A stretch of DNA of 50,616 nt from a candidate division FCPU426 bacterium (GCA_003136635.1 PLFD01000025.1:146079-196694), one strand, 5' to 3'; shown: positions 7,923 through 15,555, counted from the first letter of the stretch. The notes: generated from the letters alone by a model not told the origin. Program-made: numbers and translations.

Positions 7923-9287
7923 TTAGTTGCTCACTCCTGAATTATCCTGAGGCACTGGCGGCGGATTATTATTCTGATCCGTAGCGGCTGAGGTATCGGC
8001 CTGAGCGGCCTGATCCGCGTCAAAAGTTCCAGGACCGTAAGGATTCCCCTGTCCATCAAACAAGTCAAAAGACCCGTCGTTGAGTTTCAGGATAATCTCT
8101 AAAGGCCTTCCGTTGCTCGTATCCGAAAATTGCACACTCTGCACTCCCGAAGCCAGATAAACCGGATCAAAGGTCGGCGGATTGGCAGTGTCGTAAAGAA
8201 AGGCGTCCTGGGTATCCGCGTCAATTTTGACGATTCGGCTTCCATCCGGGCTGACGTTCGATTGCAAATTAGCGTTGTTGGAGGCCGTCACAACCACCTG
8301 ATCTTCCGAAGAATTACAGGGAATATAGTTGTCGTCGTTGTAGCAGTACAGATCGCTCACGTGGTAAGGATCCTGCCACCACCAGAAGCCGTTATTCCAG
8401 AAACACCAGCGGTCATAATCGGAGTCGTACCACCACCAACGGCCGTTGAAATTACGAGTCCAGAAATACTGGTCGCCCAGGTACCAGCCGTACCAGTGGT
8501 AACCCGAGTCGTCGATGTAATGGCAATAATTGACTCCGCCATCATTGTGCCAGTAGTAATGCCCGGCGCGGTTTTCACTGAAATTGAACTGATTCACCCG
8601 CGCGGTCCATTCAACGCTATCCACGAGGTTCATATGATCCCGGACAACGCCGTCGTTGTAATGCCGTGGAGAAACCAGCCTCGCGGTGATGCCGATATGA
8701 TCCGGCCCATGTTGGGGAAATCGAATAACCGAATGAGCCCGATCTGTATGAATAATCTCAGCCCGATCCGTAATGAGGTTCGGTTCAGCCGAAACCCCCA
8801 GCTTTTGCAATTTTTTGCGTACATAACCCTGAGTATAAGGATGATGATGGACCGCTACCGCCGCCCTTTCGCCTGACTGGGCATAATTTTGAATATTAGG
8901 TCTTTGATAAGATTGACCCACCACACCCTCTTGCACATGGTTTTGAATCCGATATCTGTTCGTCATCTGGTTATTACTCTGATTGTTCCAATGGAGCTGT
9001 CCGTAAGAAGGCTGCGTTCTTGCCGGTTGGAAACTTGGTTGTTGGGAAGGAAAATTATGATTGTGCCCGCCGCTGGAACCACTGGTCATATTAATCACAA
9101 CGGGCGCGTGAAAGGCCTGTGCGGAACGGCCGGGCATGGCGGCTGCCGAACGGCCCACAGCCGCTGATCTTCCCGCGGGAGGGGTTGAACCCTCATGACC
9201 ACTTCCTCCGGCCGCGCGGTCCTGAGCCCAAGCGTTAAATCCTGAAAAACATAGAAGTGTCAGCAGTAAAGACATTAGTGTTTTCAT
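7923..9287 (-). CDS. Secreted aromatic-rich protein of unknown function
   Basis: 454 residues from the ATG at 9287 (MKTLMSLLLTLLCF), chosen because a signal peptide starts there and AGAGG lies about 7 bases upstream; the frame opens further out but adds no signal. The mature N-terminus (residues 22-180) is low-complexity, rich in Gln, Asn, His and Ser. About residues 242-318 hold an exceptional aromatic block with 12 Trp and 13 Tyr in roughly 75 residues, including RWWWYD and GFWWWQD. The C-terminal part is beta-like, ending in a Gln/Asn/Pro tail. I recognise no named family. Plausible roles are carbohydrate binding or surface adhesion, but this is inference. The four Cys in the aromatic block could form disulfides. 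Confidence 0.75.
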   Translation of the reverse strand: MKTLMSLLLTLLCFSGFNAWAQDRAAGGSGHEGSTPPAGRSAAVGRSAAAMPGRSAQAFHAPVVINMTSGSSGGHNHNFPSQQPSFQPARTQPSYGQLHWNNQSNNQMTNRYRIQNHVQEGVVGQSYQRPNIQNYAQSGERAAVAVHHHPYTQGYVRKKLQKLGVSAEPNLITDRAEIIHTDRAHSVIRFPQHGPDHIGITARLVSPRHYNDGVVRDHMNLVDSVEWTARVNQFNFSENRAGHYYWHNDGGVNYCHYIDDSGYHWYGWYLGDQYFWTRNFNGRWWWYDSDYDRWCFWNNGFWWWQDPYHVSDLYCYNDDNYIPCNSSEDQVVVTASNNANLQSNVSPDGSRIVKIDADTQDAFLYDTANPPTFDPVYLASGVQSVQFSDTSNGRPLEIILKLNDGSFDLFDGQGNPYGPGTFDADQAAQADTSAATDQNNNPPPVPQDNSGVSN

Positions 9288-9452
9288 CGATGTACCTCTT
9301 TTGAAATGAAAGGCTTCCAAACGCTTCGCATTTTAGACGCCCAACATACCTATTTGAAGTCTCAATTCTAAAGCTTTTAGATTCTTCCATAACCCTAGGA
9401 AATCCGCTTTTCTTTGGTTAACCTATGCCCTCACTTCCCTTGAAAGGCTTTA

Positions 9453-10424
9453 ATGAAATACCGCCAATTGGGTCAATCCGATATTCAAGTTTCCGAAATC
9501 AGCCTGGGTTGCTGGACCATGGGCGGTCTCAACTGGGTCAATGGCAATCCCAACGGCTGGGCCAATGTGGATGAGACCGAAGTGAAAACCGCCATCGATT
9601 ACGCGCTGGAACAGGGCGTCAACCATTTCGACAACGCCGATGTTTATGGCAACGGGAAGGCGGAGCAATTGCTCGCCCATGTTTTGGGCGACCGCACCAA
9701 AAAACTCACCATCGCCACCAAGGTCGGCTGGTTTCCCGGCACCGCTGAAAACGCTTATGAACCAGCCCATATCCGGCACCAGTGTGAACAGTCCCTGATT
9801 AACCTCAAACGGGACGTGTTGGATATCTACTATTTCCATCACGGTAACTTTGGTCCCAACGACAAATATTTAGATGGCGCCGTAGCCATGATGCACCAAT
9901 TACGCAAGGATGGTAAAATCCGCCTCATCGGTCTTTCGTCCTACTCCAGCGTGGACTTTACCCGCCTCGTGCCCAAAGTAAACCCCGACGTACTTCAAAG
10001 CTGGGCCCACGCCATCGATGATCAATTTATCCGCGAAGGTTCGCCCGTACGGAAGCTCTTGGATGAGCGAAAAATGAGTTTCGTGGCCTTTTCTCCCCTC
10101 AATCAGGGTTTGATGTTGGGCAAGTTTGACCCGAAAAATCCACCGAAGTTTGACGAAGGCGACCACCGCAAAGGCGATGAAAGATTTACGACCGACTTTT
10201 TAGTGAAGCTGCAGCCGAAAATCGAAAAGCTCAAAACCCGCTTTGGGTCCGACGTGAAGGATTTGGCCCGGGTCGCCCTGCAGTACGATCTGGTCCACCC
10301 CTGCGTGGCAACCGTTATTCCGGGTTTCCGTAATTTAAAACAGGTCCAGGTTAATCTGGCCGGTTGGAATAAACCTTTAAATGCTGATGATGTAAAGTTT
10401 GTGCAGGATGTATTCAAAAGCTAA
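9453..10424 (+). CDS. Aldo/keto reductase
   Basis: 323 residues of the AKR fold. The catalytic tetrad is visible: Asp60 and Tyr65 in FDNADVYG, Lys90 in IATKVG, and a His at 129-130 in YYFHHGN. The late NADPH-binding region (ATVIPGFRN) is also present. It is a soluble NAD(P)H-dependent oxidoreductase; the closest look is to the group that includes KvBeta-like and YajO-like reductases, and its substrate is unknown. The ATG follows AAAGG by about 5 bases. It diverges from the aromatic-rich gene across about 165 bases, which must hold both promoters. A structured spacer separates it from the downstream carboxypeptidase. Confidence 0.92.
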   Translation: MKYRQLGQSDIQVSEISLGCWTMGGLNWVNGNPNGWANVDETEVKTAIDYALEQGVNHFDNADVYGNGKAEQLLAHVLGDRTKKLTIATKVGWFPGTAENAYEPAHIRHQCEQSLINLKRDVLDIYYFHHGNFGPNDKYLDGAVAMMHQLRKDGKIRLIGLSSYSSVDFTRLVPKVNPDVLQSWAHAIDDQFIREGSPVRKLLDERKMSFVAFSPLNQGLMLGKFDPKNPPKFDEGDHRKGDERFTTDFLVKLQPKIEKLKTRFGSDVKDLARVALQYDLVHPCVATVIPGFRNLKQVQVNLAGWNKPLNADDVKFVQDVFKS

Positions 10425-10435
10425 TCAAAGCTTCG

Positions 10436-10498
10436 CACGGAGAAACCGGAGTAAAAATCGGAGTTTTTAAAACTCCTTAAAACTCATTTTCCTCCGTG
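10436..10498. other. Nested inverted repeats between aldo/keto reductase and carboxypeptidase genes
   Basis: An outer stem CACGGAG (10436-10442) pairs with CTCCGTG (10492-10498) and encloses a perfect inner hairpin GGAGTTT/AAACTCC (10460-10476). It could be a terminator for the reductase gene, or a leader structure close to the carboxypeptidase ribosome site at about 10514. Confidence 0.5.
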
Positions 10499-10522
10499 AA
10501 AATTCTAAACTTTGGAGAATCT

Positions 10523-12040
10523 ATGACACCCGAACAAGCCTATTCCGATTTAGTCCGCCGTATGAAAGAAATCGCCGTTCTCGGCAATACCGCCGGGGTT
10601 TTGGGATGGGACCAGGAAGTGAATATGCCCGCCGCCAACGCGCCCTACCGGGGCGAGCAGTTGTCCCTGTTAGCCGGCATGTGCCATCAAAAGTTCACTG
10701 ATCCCCAGGTAGGTGAATGGCTGACCAAGGCCGAATCCTTCAAAGTTTTAATGGGCGATCCTCTCAGCGATACAGCCGTTAATTTGCGCGAATGGCGCCA
10801 TTCCTATGACCGTTCCAGAAAACTTCCCCAAAGACTGGTGGAAGAAATGGCCAGCGTCACCGCCAACGCCCAAGTCGCCTGGGTGGAAGCCCGCCGCGAC
10901 AACAAGTTTTCCCACTTTCTGCCCTGGCTGGAAAAGATCATTCCTCTCACCCAGGAACAGGCCAAATGCTACGGCTATCTGGATCATTCCTATGACGCTT
11001 TACTGGAAGATTACGAACCGGGCCTGACCACCGCCAAGCTCAACGAGCTTTTCCCGCCCCTGAAGAAAAGCCTATCGGATATGGTCGCCAAGATCACCGC
11101 TTCGAAACACCAGCCCGATCTATCGATTTTGCAACGGCCCTGCGACGTAGGCGGCCAGATCGCTTTTTGCCGCAAACTGGCCCAAGCCATCGGTTTTGAT
11201 TTTGATAAAGGCCGTATTGATGTGAGCGCCCATCCTTTTACCACCGGCCTGGGCCCCAACGACACCCGTATCACCACACGTTTTGAGGAAACTAATTTCG
11301 AGAACGCCTTTTTCAGCACCCTGCACGAGTCCGGTCACGGCATTTATGACCAAAACCTTCCCGGTAACGGCCATTACGGCACGCCCCGCGCCTCGGCAGT
11401 TTCCCTGGGTATTCACGAATCCCAGTCCCGCCTCTGGGAAAACCTGGTCGGCCGCAGTCTGGCTTTTTGGAAATTCTTCTTTCCCGAACTCAAGAAAAGC
11501 TTCCCCGGCGTGTTTGATGACGTTTCTCTGGAGGCTTTTTACTTCGCCATTAACCATTCGGCGCCTTCCTTTATCCGCACCGAATCGGACGAAGTCACTT
11601 ACAACCTGCACGTTTGCTTGAGGTTTGATATTGAGACAGCCTTGATTGGCGGTTCATTGAAAGCTTCCGAAATTCCAACCGCCTGGAACGCTGCGGTGAA
11701 ACAATATTTTGGTTTGGTTCCCCCGACCGACACCGTGGGTTGCCTGCAGGATGTGCATTGGAGTCACGGAAGTTTTGGCTACTTCCCCACCTATACGCTG
11801 GGCAATCTCTATTCGGCGCAGTTCTTTGCCGCCGCCAATAAAGACCTGGGCGGTCTGGAAGCCGGATTCGAGAAAGGCGACTTTAAACCTTTGAAGAATT
11901 GGTTGACGGAAAAGATTCACAGCCAGGGCCAGCGCTACCGCGCAAATGATTTGGTAAAGGTGGCTACCGGTTCACCTTTGACCAGTCAGCCCTTTTTGGA
12001 TTACCTGGGCAAGAAGTTTGGGGCGTTGTACGGATTTTAA
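10523..12040 (+). CDS. Zinc carboxypeptidase, family M32 (thermostable carboxypeptidase 1 type)
   Basis: 505 residues, the normal M32 length. The zinc site HESGH lies at residues 268-272, with the third ligand Glu in GIHESQSRLWE; HPFT and DTRITTR, both M32 signatures, precede it. The enzyme removes C-terminal residues from peptides in the cytoplasm. I place the start at the ATG at 10523, with GGAG 7-10 bases upstream; an in-frame GTG at 10496 would add nine residues. The last 74 codons are duplicated twice downstream (copies at 12768-12894 and 13837-14058), while this copy is intact. Its stop is followed within two bases by the stop of the convergent antitoxin gene. Confidence 0.95.
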   Translation: MTPEQAYSDLVRRMKEIAVLGNTAGVLGWDQEVNMPAANAPYRGEQLSLLAGMCHQKFTDPQVGEWLTKAESFKVLMGDPLSDTAVNLREWRHSYDRSRKLPQRLVEEMASVTANAQVAWVEARRDNKFSHFLPWLEKIIPLTQEQAKCYGYLDHSYDALLEDYEPGLTTAKLNELFPPLKKSLSDMVAKITASKHQPDLSILQRPCDVGGQIAFCRKLAQAIGFDFDKGRIDVSAHPFTTGLGPNDTRITTRFEETNFENAFFSTLHESGHGIYDQNLPGNGHYGTPRASAVSLGIHESQSRLWENLVGRSLAFWKFFFPELKKSFPGVFDDVSLEAFYFAINHSAPSFIRTESDEVTYNLHVCLRFDIETALIGGSLKASEIPTAWNAAVKQYFGLVPPTDTVGCLQDVHWSHGSFGYFPTYTLGNLYSAQFFAAANKDLGGLEAGFEKGDFKPLKNWLTEKIHSQGQRYRANDLVKVATGSPLTSQPFLDYLGKKFGALYGF

Positions 12041-12042
12041 GC

Positions 12043-12390
12043 TTAATGGACTTTTAAAACTTGTCTTGGATCGAATGGATTGAATCCAAAGGGTTTGCAT
12101 ATTTTCAAAATGCTGCCGAATTTGGGATCCCTGTTTTTGGCCAGCACCCGATAGACGCTTTCACGGGGCATTCCCGATTTTTTCGCCAGCCATCCTACCC
12201 CACCATGCGCCTCGGTAACGTCACGAAGGGCCAATTGGAAAACGGCTCCGTTTCCATCTTCAAGGCTTCGGTTATAGGCTTCCCGTAAGTATTCACGAGC
12301 TTCTTTGGGGTCTTTCAATTTGGATAGAATATATTCCTTAAAATCACCTTCAGCCGCGCGTTGCTTGTTCTTATTGCTTGTATTTTTCAT
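12043..12390 (-). CDS. Antitoxin of a RelE/HigA-like addiction module (HTH protein)
   Basis: 115 residues. The pattern LSKLKDPKEAREYLREAYN, then FQLALRDVTEAHGGVGWLAKKSG and a recognition-helix-like RESVYRVLAKNRDPKF, fits the putative addiction module antidote family (HigA-like helix-turn-helix). The C-terminal FNPF tail is a common end for these proteins. The gene sits 9 bases after the toxin gene, the toxin-first order of this group. It should neutralise the toxin and repress the operon, probably at the perfect palindrome at 12737-12756. Its stop lies two bases from the carboxypeptidase stop. Confidence 0.88.
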   Translation of the reverse strand: MKNTSNKNKQRAAEGDFKEYILSKLKDPKEAREYLREAYNRSLEDGNGAVFQLALRDVTEAHGGVGWLAKKSGMPRESVYRVLAKNRDPKFGSILKICKPFGFNPFDPRQVLKVH

Positions 12391-12399
12391 ATCGTCTCC

Positions 12400-12729
12400 T
12401 CATTCGCTTCTTTTCTTATGATCTTCGATGTACTTTCGGGCAGTGGCGATATCCCGATCTTGTCCTCTTTTCGTTCCACCTATCAAAAGCAAAACGATGA
12501 AGCCTCTGACCCACGTGTAATAAACCCTATAACCAGACCCCATGTTGATCTTGATTTCATGAAGACCTCCTCCTTTGTTTTCGCAATTGCTGAAGTTTCC
12601 TTCCCGTATACGGCCAATATAGGTCAATACCGTATTTCGAAGGCCGATATCAAGCGAATCGAGCCATTCCCGAACAGGGTACTTTCCATTGTTCGCGCAA
12701 TAGTCCTTCATGCCCTGTGGTTTATGCAT
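12400..12729 (-). CDS. RelE/ParE-superfamily toxin (Gp49-like)
   Basis: 109 residues. REWLDSLD, GNFSNCENKGGGLHEIKI, GSGYRVYY and the closing LLLIGGTKRGQDRDI match the RelE-like family once named phage-derived Gp49-like. Such toxins are usually ribosome-dependent mRNA interferases. The ATG at 12729 lacks a good ribosome site and overlaps the promoter region; the internal ATG at 12711 (MKDYCAN) is the alternative and gives the usual family start. It is the first gene of the two-gene module with the antitoxin. Confidence 0.88.
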   Translation of the reverse strand: MHKPQGMKDYCANNGKYPVREWLDSLDIGLRNTVLTYIGRIREGNFSNCENKGGGLHEIKINMGSGYRVYYTWVRGFIVLLLIGGTKRGQDRDIATARKYIEDHKKRSE

Positions 12730-12736
12730 ATGTCAG

Positions 12737-12756
12737 TTGTAACACTAGTGTTACAA
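12737..12756. promoter_or_regulatory. Perfect 20-bp palindrome, candidate toxin-antitoxin operator
   Basis: TTGTAACACT followed by its exact inverse AGTGTTACAA, 8 bases upstream of the toxin ATG. Antitoxins of this HTH class bind such dyads to autoregulate their operon. The position and perfect symmetry support an operator; binding is inferred. Confidence 0.7.
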
Positions 12757-12767
12757 AATTTCAAGTG

Positions 12768-12894
12768 GTTTTGAACGGATTCACTGCCAGCACGAGGGCT
12801 ACCGTGCGGGTGATTTGTGTAAGGTCGCCCCTTGAGCAGCCAACCCTTTTTGGATTATTTGGGCAAAAAGTTTGGGGCGTTGTATGGGTTTTAA
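12768..12894 (+). pseudogene. Degenerate 3'-end fragment of the M32 carboxypeptidase gene (copy 2)
   Basis: Matches the last roughly 130 bases of the carboxypeptidase gene, from the region encoding KIHSQGQ to the stop, with small indels and a deletion of about 12 bases around the ATGS codons. The end is best conserved: codons for DYLGKKFGALYGF and TAA at 12892-12894. With copy 3 it shares the YRAGD variant, where the intact gene has YRAND. It lies immediately upstream of the toxin-antitoxin promoter, and its TAA overlaps the stop of the convergent dioxygenase gene. Confidence 0.88.
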
Positions 12895-13733
12895 ACGGGC
12901 ACTCCAGCTTTAGTTTTAGCCGTTTGTCCAAAACTGAAACTGGAAGCCGTAATGCCTCCCATGAAGTTTTCTTCGTGATAATTCAACTCGCCGACTTCAT
13001 CTTCTGCGGCGCCTACCACCACCATCAGCGGAATCAAATGGTCTTCCTGGGGATGGGCCAGCCTGGCTGAGGGCGCCTGGGCCCAATGCAGGAGGTTCTT
13101 TAACCGCTGTTCGGGCGTGGAATGAATCAGGGTTTTCTGCAGCCATTCATCAAATTGGCGCGAGGCGGGGCCTGCCATTTCAGGGGTTCTAAACGCCCGC
13201 ATGTTATGAAAACTAAGCCCGCTGCCAAGGATCAGCACGCCCTCTTCCCTCAAAGGTGCCAAAGCCCTTCCCACCTTAAAATGGGCATCCGGATCATAAT
13301 CGCTCCGTAACGAAAGCTGAATGACCGGCACATTGGCCTGGGGATACATCGCATAAAGCGGGGCGAAGGTCCCGTGGTCAAACCCACGCTTGTCGTCCAG
13401 ATTGGCCGAAAAGCCGGCGGTCTGAATCAATTTTTGTACTTTAGCCGCCAGTTCGGGCGCGCCCACCGCCGGATACTTCACGTGATAGGTCTTCTCCGGA
13501 AACCCCGAATAGTCGTAGACCATCGGTGGATGGGGATTAGCCATCACGGTAAATTCAAAATTTTCCCAATGGCCCGAAACCATCAAAATAGCTTTCGGCA
13601 AAACACCTAGTTGTCGCGGAATCGCCTGAAGCGAATGTTCCAGTTCATCATAAAAAGGCATTTCTTCTTTCAACCAGGGCCAGGGGCCCCCGCCATGGGA
13701 AAGGAAATAGGTTGGCAGTTTATGTTGATTCAT
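12891..13733 (-). CDS. LigB-type extradiol dioxygenase (DODA/YgiD family)
   Basis: 280 residues from the ATG at 13733 (MNQHKLPTYFLSHGGGP), preferred over an upstream start because the family begins close to this first His motif. Metal-ligand regions are visible: SHGGGP, SGHWE, FDHGTFAPL and GSGLSFHNMRAF. This is the class III ring-cleavage family that includes E. coli YgiD, a DOPA 4,5-dioxygenase-like protein; the true substrate is unknown. The gene is convergent with the carboxypeptidase fragments on both sides, and its stop overlaps that of copy 2. This placement suggests it was carried in by the event that duplicated the carboxypeptidase 3' end. Confidence 0.9.
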   Translation of the reverse strand: MNQHKLPTYFLSHGGGPWPWLKEEMPFYDELEHSLQAIPRQLGVLPKAILMVSGHWENFEFTVMANPHPPMVYDYSGFPEKTYHVKYPAVGAPELAAKVQKLIQTAGFSANLDDKRGFDHGTFAPLYAMYPQANVPVIQLSLRSDYDPDAHFKVGRALAPLREEGVLILGSGLSFHNMRAFRTPEMAGPASRQFDEWLQKTLIHSTPEQRLKNLLHWAQAPSARLAHPQEDHLIPLMVVVGAAEDEVGELNYHEENFMGGITASSFSFGQTAKTKAGVPV

Positions 13734-13836
13734 GATTTCTCTTCTTTCCCCGTCAGTGAAGCTGATGAAGTAATCTAAGACGATAAGACGAAAAAGCACA
13801 CTCCTCCGAAAATATCTTCACTAACCGCTCAGTAAC

Positions 13837-14058
13837 CAGTTCTTTGCCGCCGCCAATAAAGTCCTGGGCGGCCTGGAAGCCGGATTTGAGAAGGGCGACT
13901 TTAAGCCTTTGAAGAATTGGTTGACGGAAAAGATTCACAGCCAGGGCCAGCTCTACCGTGCCGGGGATTTGGTGAAGGTCGCTACCGGTTCGTCTTTGAC
14001 CAGCCAGCCCTTTTTGTATTATTTGGGAAAGAAGTTTGGCGTGCTGTACGGGTTTTAA
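13837..14058 (+). pseudogene. 3'-end fragment of the M32 carboxypeptidase gene (copy 3, frame intact)
   Basis: A 222-base segment that aligns without gaps to the last 222 bases of the carboxypeptidase gene (11819-12040). By eye roughly one base in eight differs, most changes are synonymous, and the reading frame is open for all 74 codons to a TAA at 14056-14058. There is no start codon or ribosome site, so it is not a gene by itself. The pattern of change suggests it was once the end of a functional, diverged carboxypeptidase gene. Confidence 0.92.
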
Positions 14059-14120
14059 AAAAGCTCCCCATTCCTTACGATTTCGCGGTGAACGAGCAAA
14101 GCGAGTCGAATCCGTTTTAT

Positions 14121-14984
14121 TTAGTCCTTAGAAAAACCATCACTTTTGATCAAAGTAAAGTTTTCTCCAATCAATTTATAAACAGACAATTGGCCAACAT
14201 ACCAATTGGTGTCATCTACAATGAAATAATCATTGTCTCCTATTTTCAAAATGTTCAAAAACAAACTGTTGTGGAAAACCACAATCTTTTTTCCTAAATC
14301 AATAAAACAAACTTTTTCGTCACTTCCATCAGTATTCACTTTAATAAATTCAATTACTTTATAATTGCCAATTTTTATTGCTAATTTGAGATCGTTTTTT
14401 AATAGTTCGTCTTTATTTAAATTAAGTGGGTTTTTAATCTTTTCATTAACCGGCATATAAGTTTCAGGTAGACGAGAAATAAGTTCATTTATTTCATTTA
14501 GTGATAATGAAGACGCTCTTTCCGATTCAATCGACACGTCTTTCGGTCCCAATACATAAACAGCGCCCATATTACTGATATTTACAGAATGATTTGTTTG
14601 AAAAGAAATTGAATTGCCATTAAGGTCGTCACCCTGAATTTGAAATCCAGTCACGGTATCAACTTGATCTGGAAAAACATATAAACCGTGTTCATCACTA
14701 TAAATAAACCCCCAAATTTCTTGTCCAAAAACCGGGAGTACATCACCTTCAATTAAAGAAACGGGCACTGAAAGTGGTTGACCTTCTTTTAATTTTTCCC
14801 CCATTTTACTTAACAGATTATTTATATATTTTTCATCGATATTCAGATAATGATTTAGTTGCGCTTTATTATAAAAGAAAAACGTGGGTTCTTTTGAACC
14901 TGTGCTTTCTTCGGAAAAAGATGAATTATTAAAAACCATTAAAATAAAAACTGTAATTATCAATTTAATCGCTGTTTTTTTCAT
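14121..14984 (-). CDS. AT-rich exported protein of unknown function
   Basis: 287 residues from the ATG at 14984 (MKKTAIKLIITVFIL), a clear signal peptide with cleavage near SFS-EES; a TTG six bases upstream is the alternative. I do not recognise the family. The mature part alternates short hydrophobic strands with Asn/Asp/Lys-rich loops and ends in a probable beta domain (GDNDYFIVDDTNWYVG). Base use is clearly more AT-rich than in the genes on either side, which suggests later acquisition. It is the third minus-strand gene lying just beyond a carboxypeptidase 3' end. Confidence 0.72.
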   Translation of the reverse strand: MKKTAIKLIITVFILMVFNNSSFSEESTGSKEPTFFFYNKAQLNHYLNIDEKYINNLLSKMGEKLKEGQPLSVPVSLIEGDVLPVFGQEIWGFIYSDEHGLYVFPDQVDTVTGFQIQGDDLNGNSISFQTNHSVNISNMGAVYVLGPKDVSIESERASSLSLNEINELISRLPETYMPVNEKIKNPLNLNKDELLKNDLKLAIKIGNYKVIEFIKVNTDGSDEKVCFIDLGKKIVVFHNSLFLNILKIGDNDYFIVDDTNWYVGQLSVYKLIGENFTLIKSDGFSKD

Positions 14985-15065
14985 ATTCAAAACTTTCTAA
15001 GTTTAAGACCCTAAGAAATTATCAATTTCAAAGTAGCCGCAAAAGAACCCGCTAAAATCTAGTTC

Positions 15066-15242
15066 ACAATTCTAACCCAGCCCTCTATATGAACTCGGTT
15101 TTTCTAGAATTGTCAAAGTCACGAGCTAAGTCAAACTCGGGTTGAACCTAGGGGGTGGAATTTGCCCCGGGTCAAGGCAAGAGCCTCCCCGGTTTCAGGC
15201 CCTTTGTCCCGCGGCTGGACAAAACGACCGGTTTAATACCGG
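15066..15242. other. Intergenic segment with inverted repeats ahead of the tandem array
   Basis: ACAATTCTA (15066-15074) is inverted at 15105-15113. TTTGTCC/GGACAAA form a 7-bp hairpin at 15203-15223, and CCGGT/ACCGG one at 15228-15242. No convincing gene is present; the 71-codon open frame at 15142-15357 runs into the tandem repeats and I do not accept it. Confidence 0.5.
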
Positions 15243-15254
15243 CATGGCCAGATT

Positions 15255-15445
15255 TCCGTCGGACGAGGGAGAATTTCCGTCGCGAAAGGTCCGGTTAACT
15301 GTCGGAAAATCGGGTTTACCTGTCGGAATCCCCAGCCTTATTGTCGGAATACACTAAATTACCTGTCGGAAAGAGCAATTTGCCTGTCGGAATTGACCGG
15401 TTATTTGTCAGAAAATCGGGTTTACCTGTCGAAATCCGACATTAA
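15255..15445 (+). repeat. Nine-unit tandem array with 21-22 bp period (iteron-like)
   Basis: The core CCTGTCGGAA recurs nine times. The G of GTC falls at 15258, 15279, 15301, 15322, 15343, 15365, 15386, 15407 and 15428, so the spacings are 21, 22, 21, 21, 22, 21, 21 and 21. The cores are conserved and the 9-11 bases between them vary. Units 2-4 and 7-9 also resemble each other, giving a 106-base higher-order period. The mean spacing of about 21.25 bp is close to two helical turns, so every core would face the same side of the DNA, as with protein-binding iterons. The 22-base steps break any reading frame, so it is not a coding repeat. Confidence 0.9.
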
Positions 15446-15454
15446 TTGGCAAGA

Positions 15455-15475
15455 AGTGTCCGGCGGCCGGACACT
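15455..15475. other. Perfect 9-bp hairpin flanking the tandem array
   Basis: AGTGTCCGG, a 3-base loop CGG, then CCGGACACT. It lies about 10 bases after the last array unit. Confidence 0.8.
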
Positions 15476-15478
15476 AGC

Positions 15479-15515
15479 CTTCCGGTTTTGATTCTTAGTG
15501 AATCAAAATTGGAAG
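15479..15515. other. 16-bp hairpin with 5-base loop
   Basis: CTTCCGGTTTTGATTC pairs with GAATCAAAATTGGAAG (two C/T differences, wobble-compatible in one RNA strand) around the loop TTAGT. It lies downstream of the minus-strand resB-ccsA-glycosyltransferase operon and could end its transcripts, although no T-run follows. Confidence 0.75.
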
Positions 15516-15555
15516 AATAGGCCGGTTTGGGGTTAACCCTGCCAAACTTTGACCA

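Noticed and set aside
8130..8876. 248-codon plus-strand frame opposite the aromatic-rich gene
   Set aside because: It arises from the Trp/Tyr/Asp codon pattern of the minus-strand gene, which has a signal peptide and a ribosome site. The plus frame has neither.
12891..14058. A second complete M32 carboxypeptidase gene
   Set aside because: Only 3'-end pieces are present; there is no HExxH region and no start.
15142..15357. 71-codon open frame as a gene
   Set aside because: It runs into the tandem repeats, where 22-base steps break the frame. There is no ribosome site and the composition is not protein-like.
15255..15445. CRISPR array
   Set aside because: The repeated part is only about 10 bases at a period of 21-22 bases, the spacers are 9-11 bases, and no cas gene is near.
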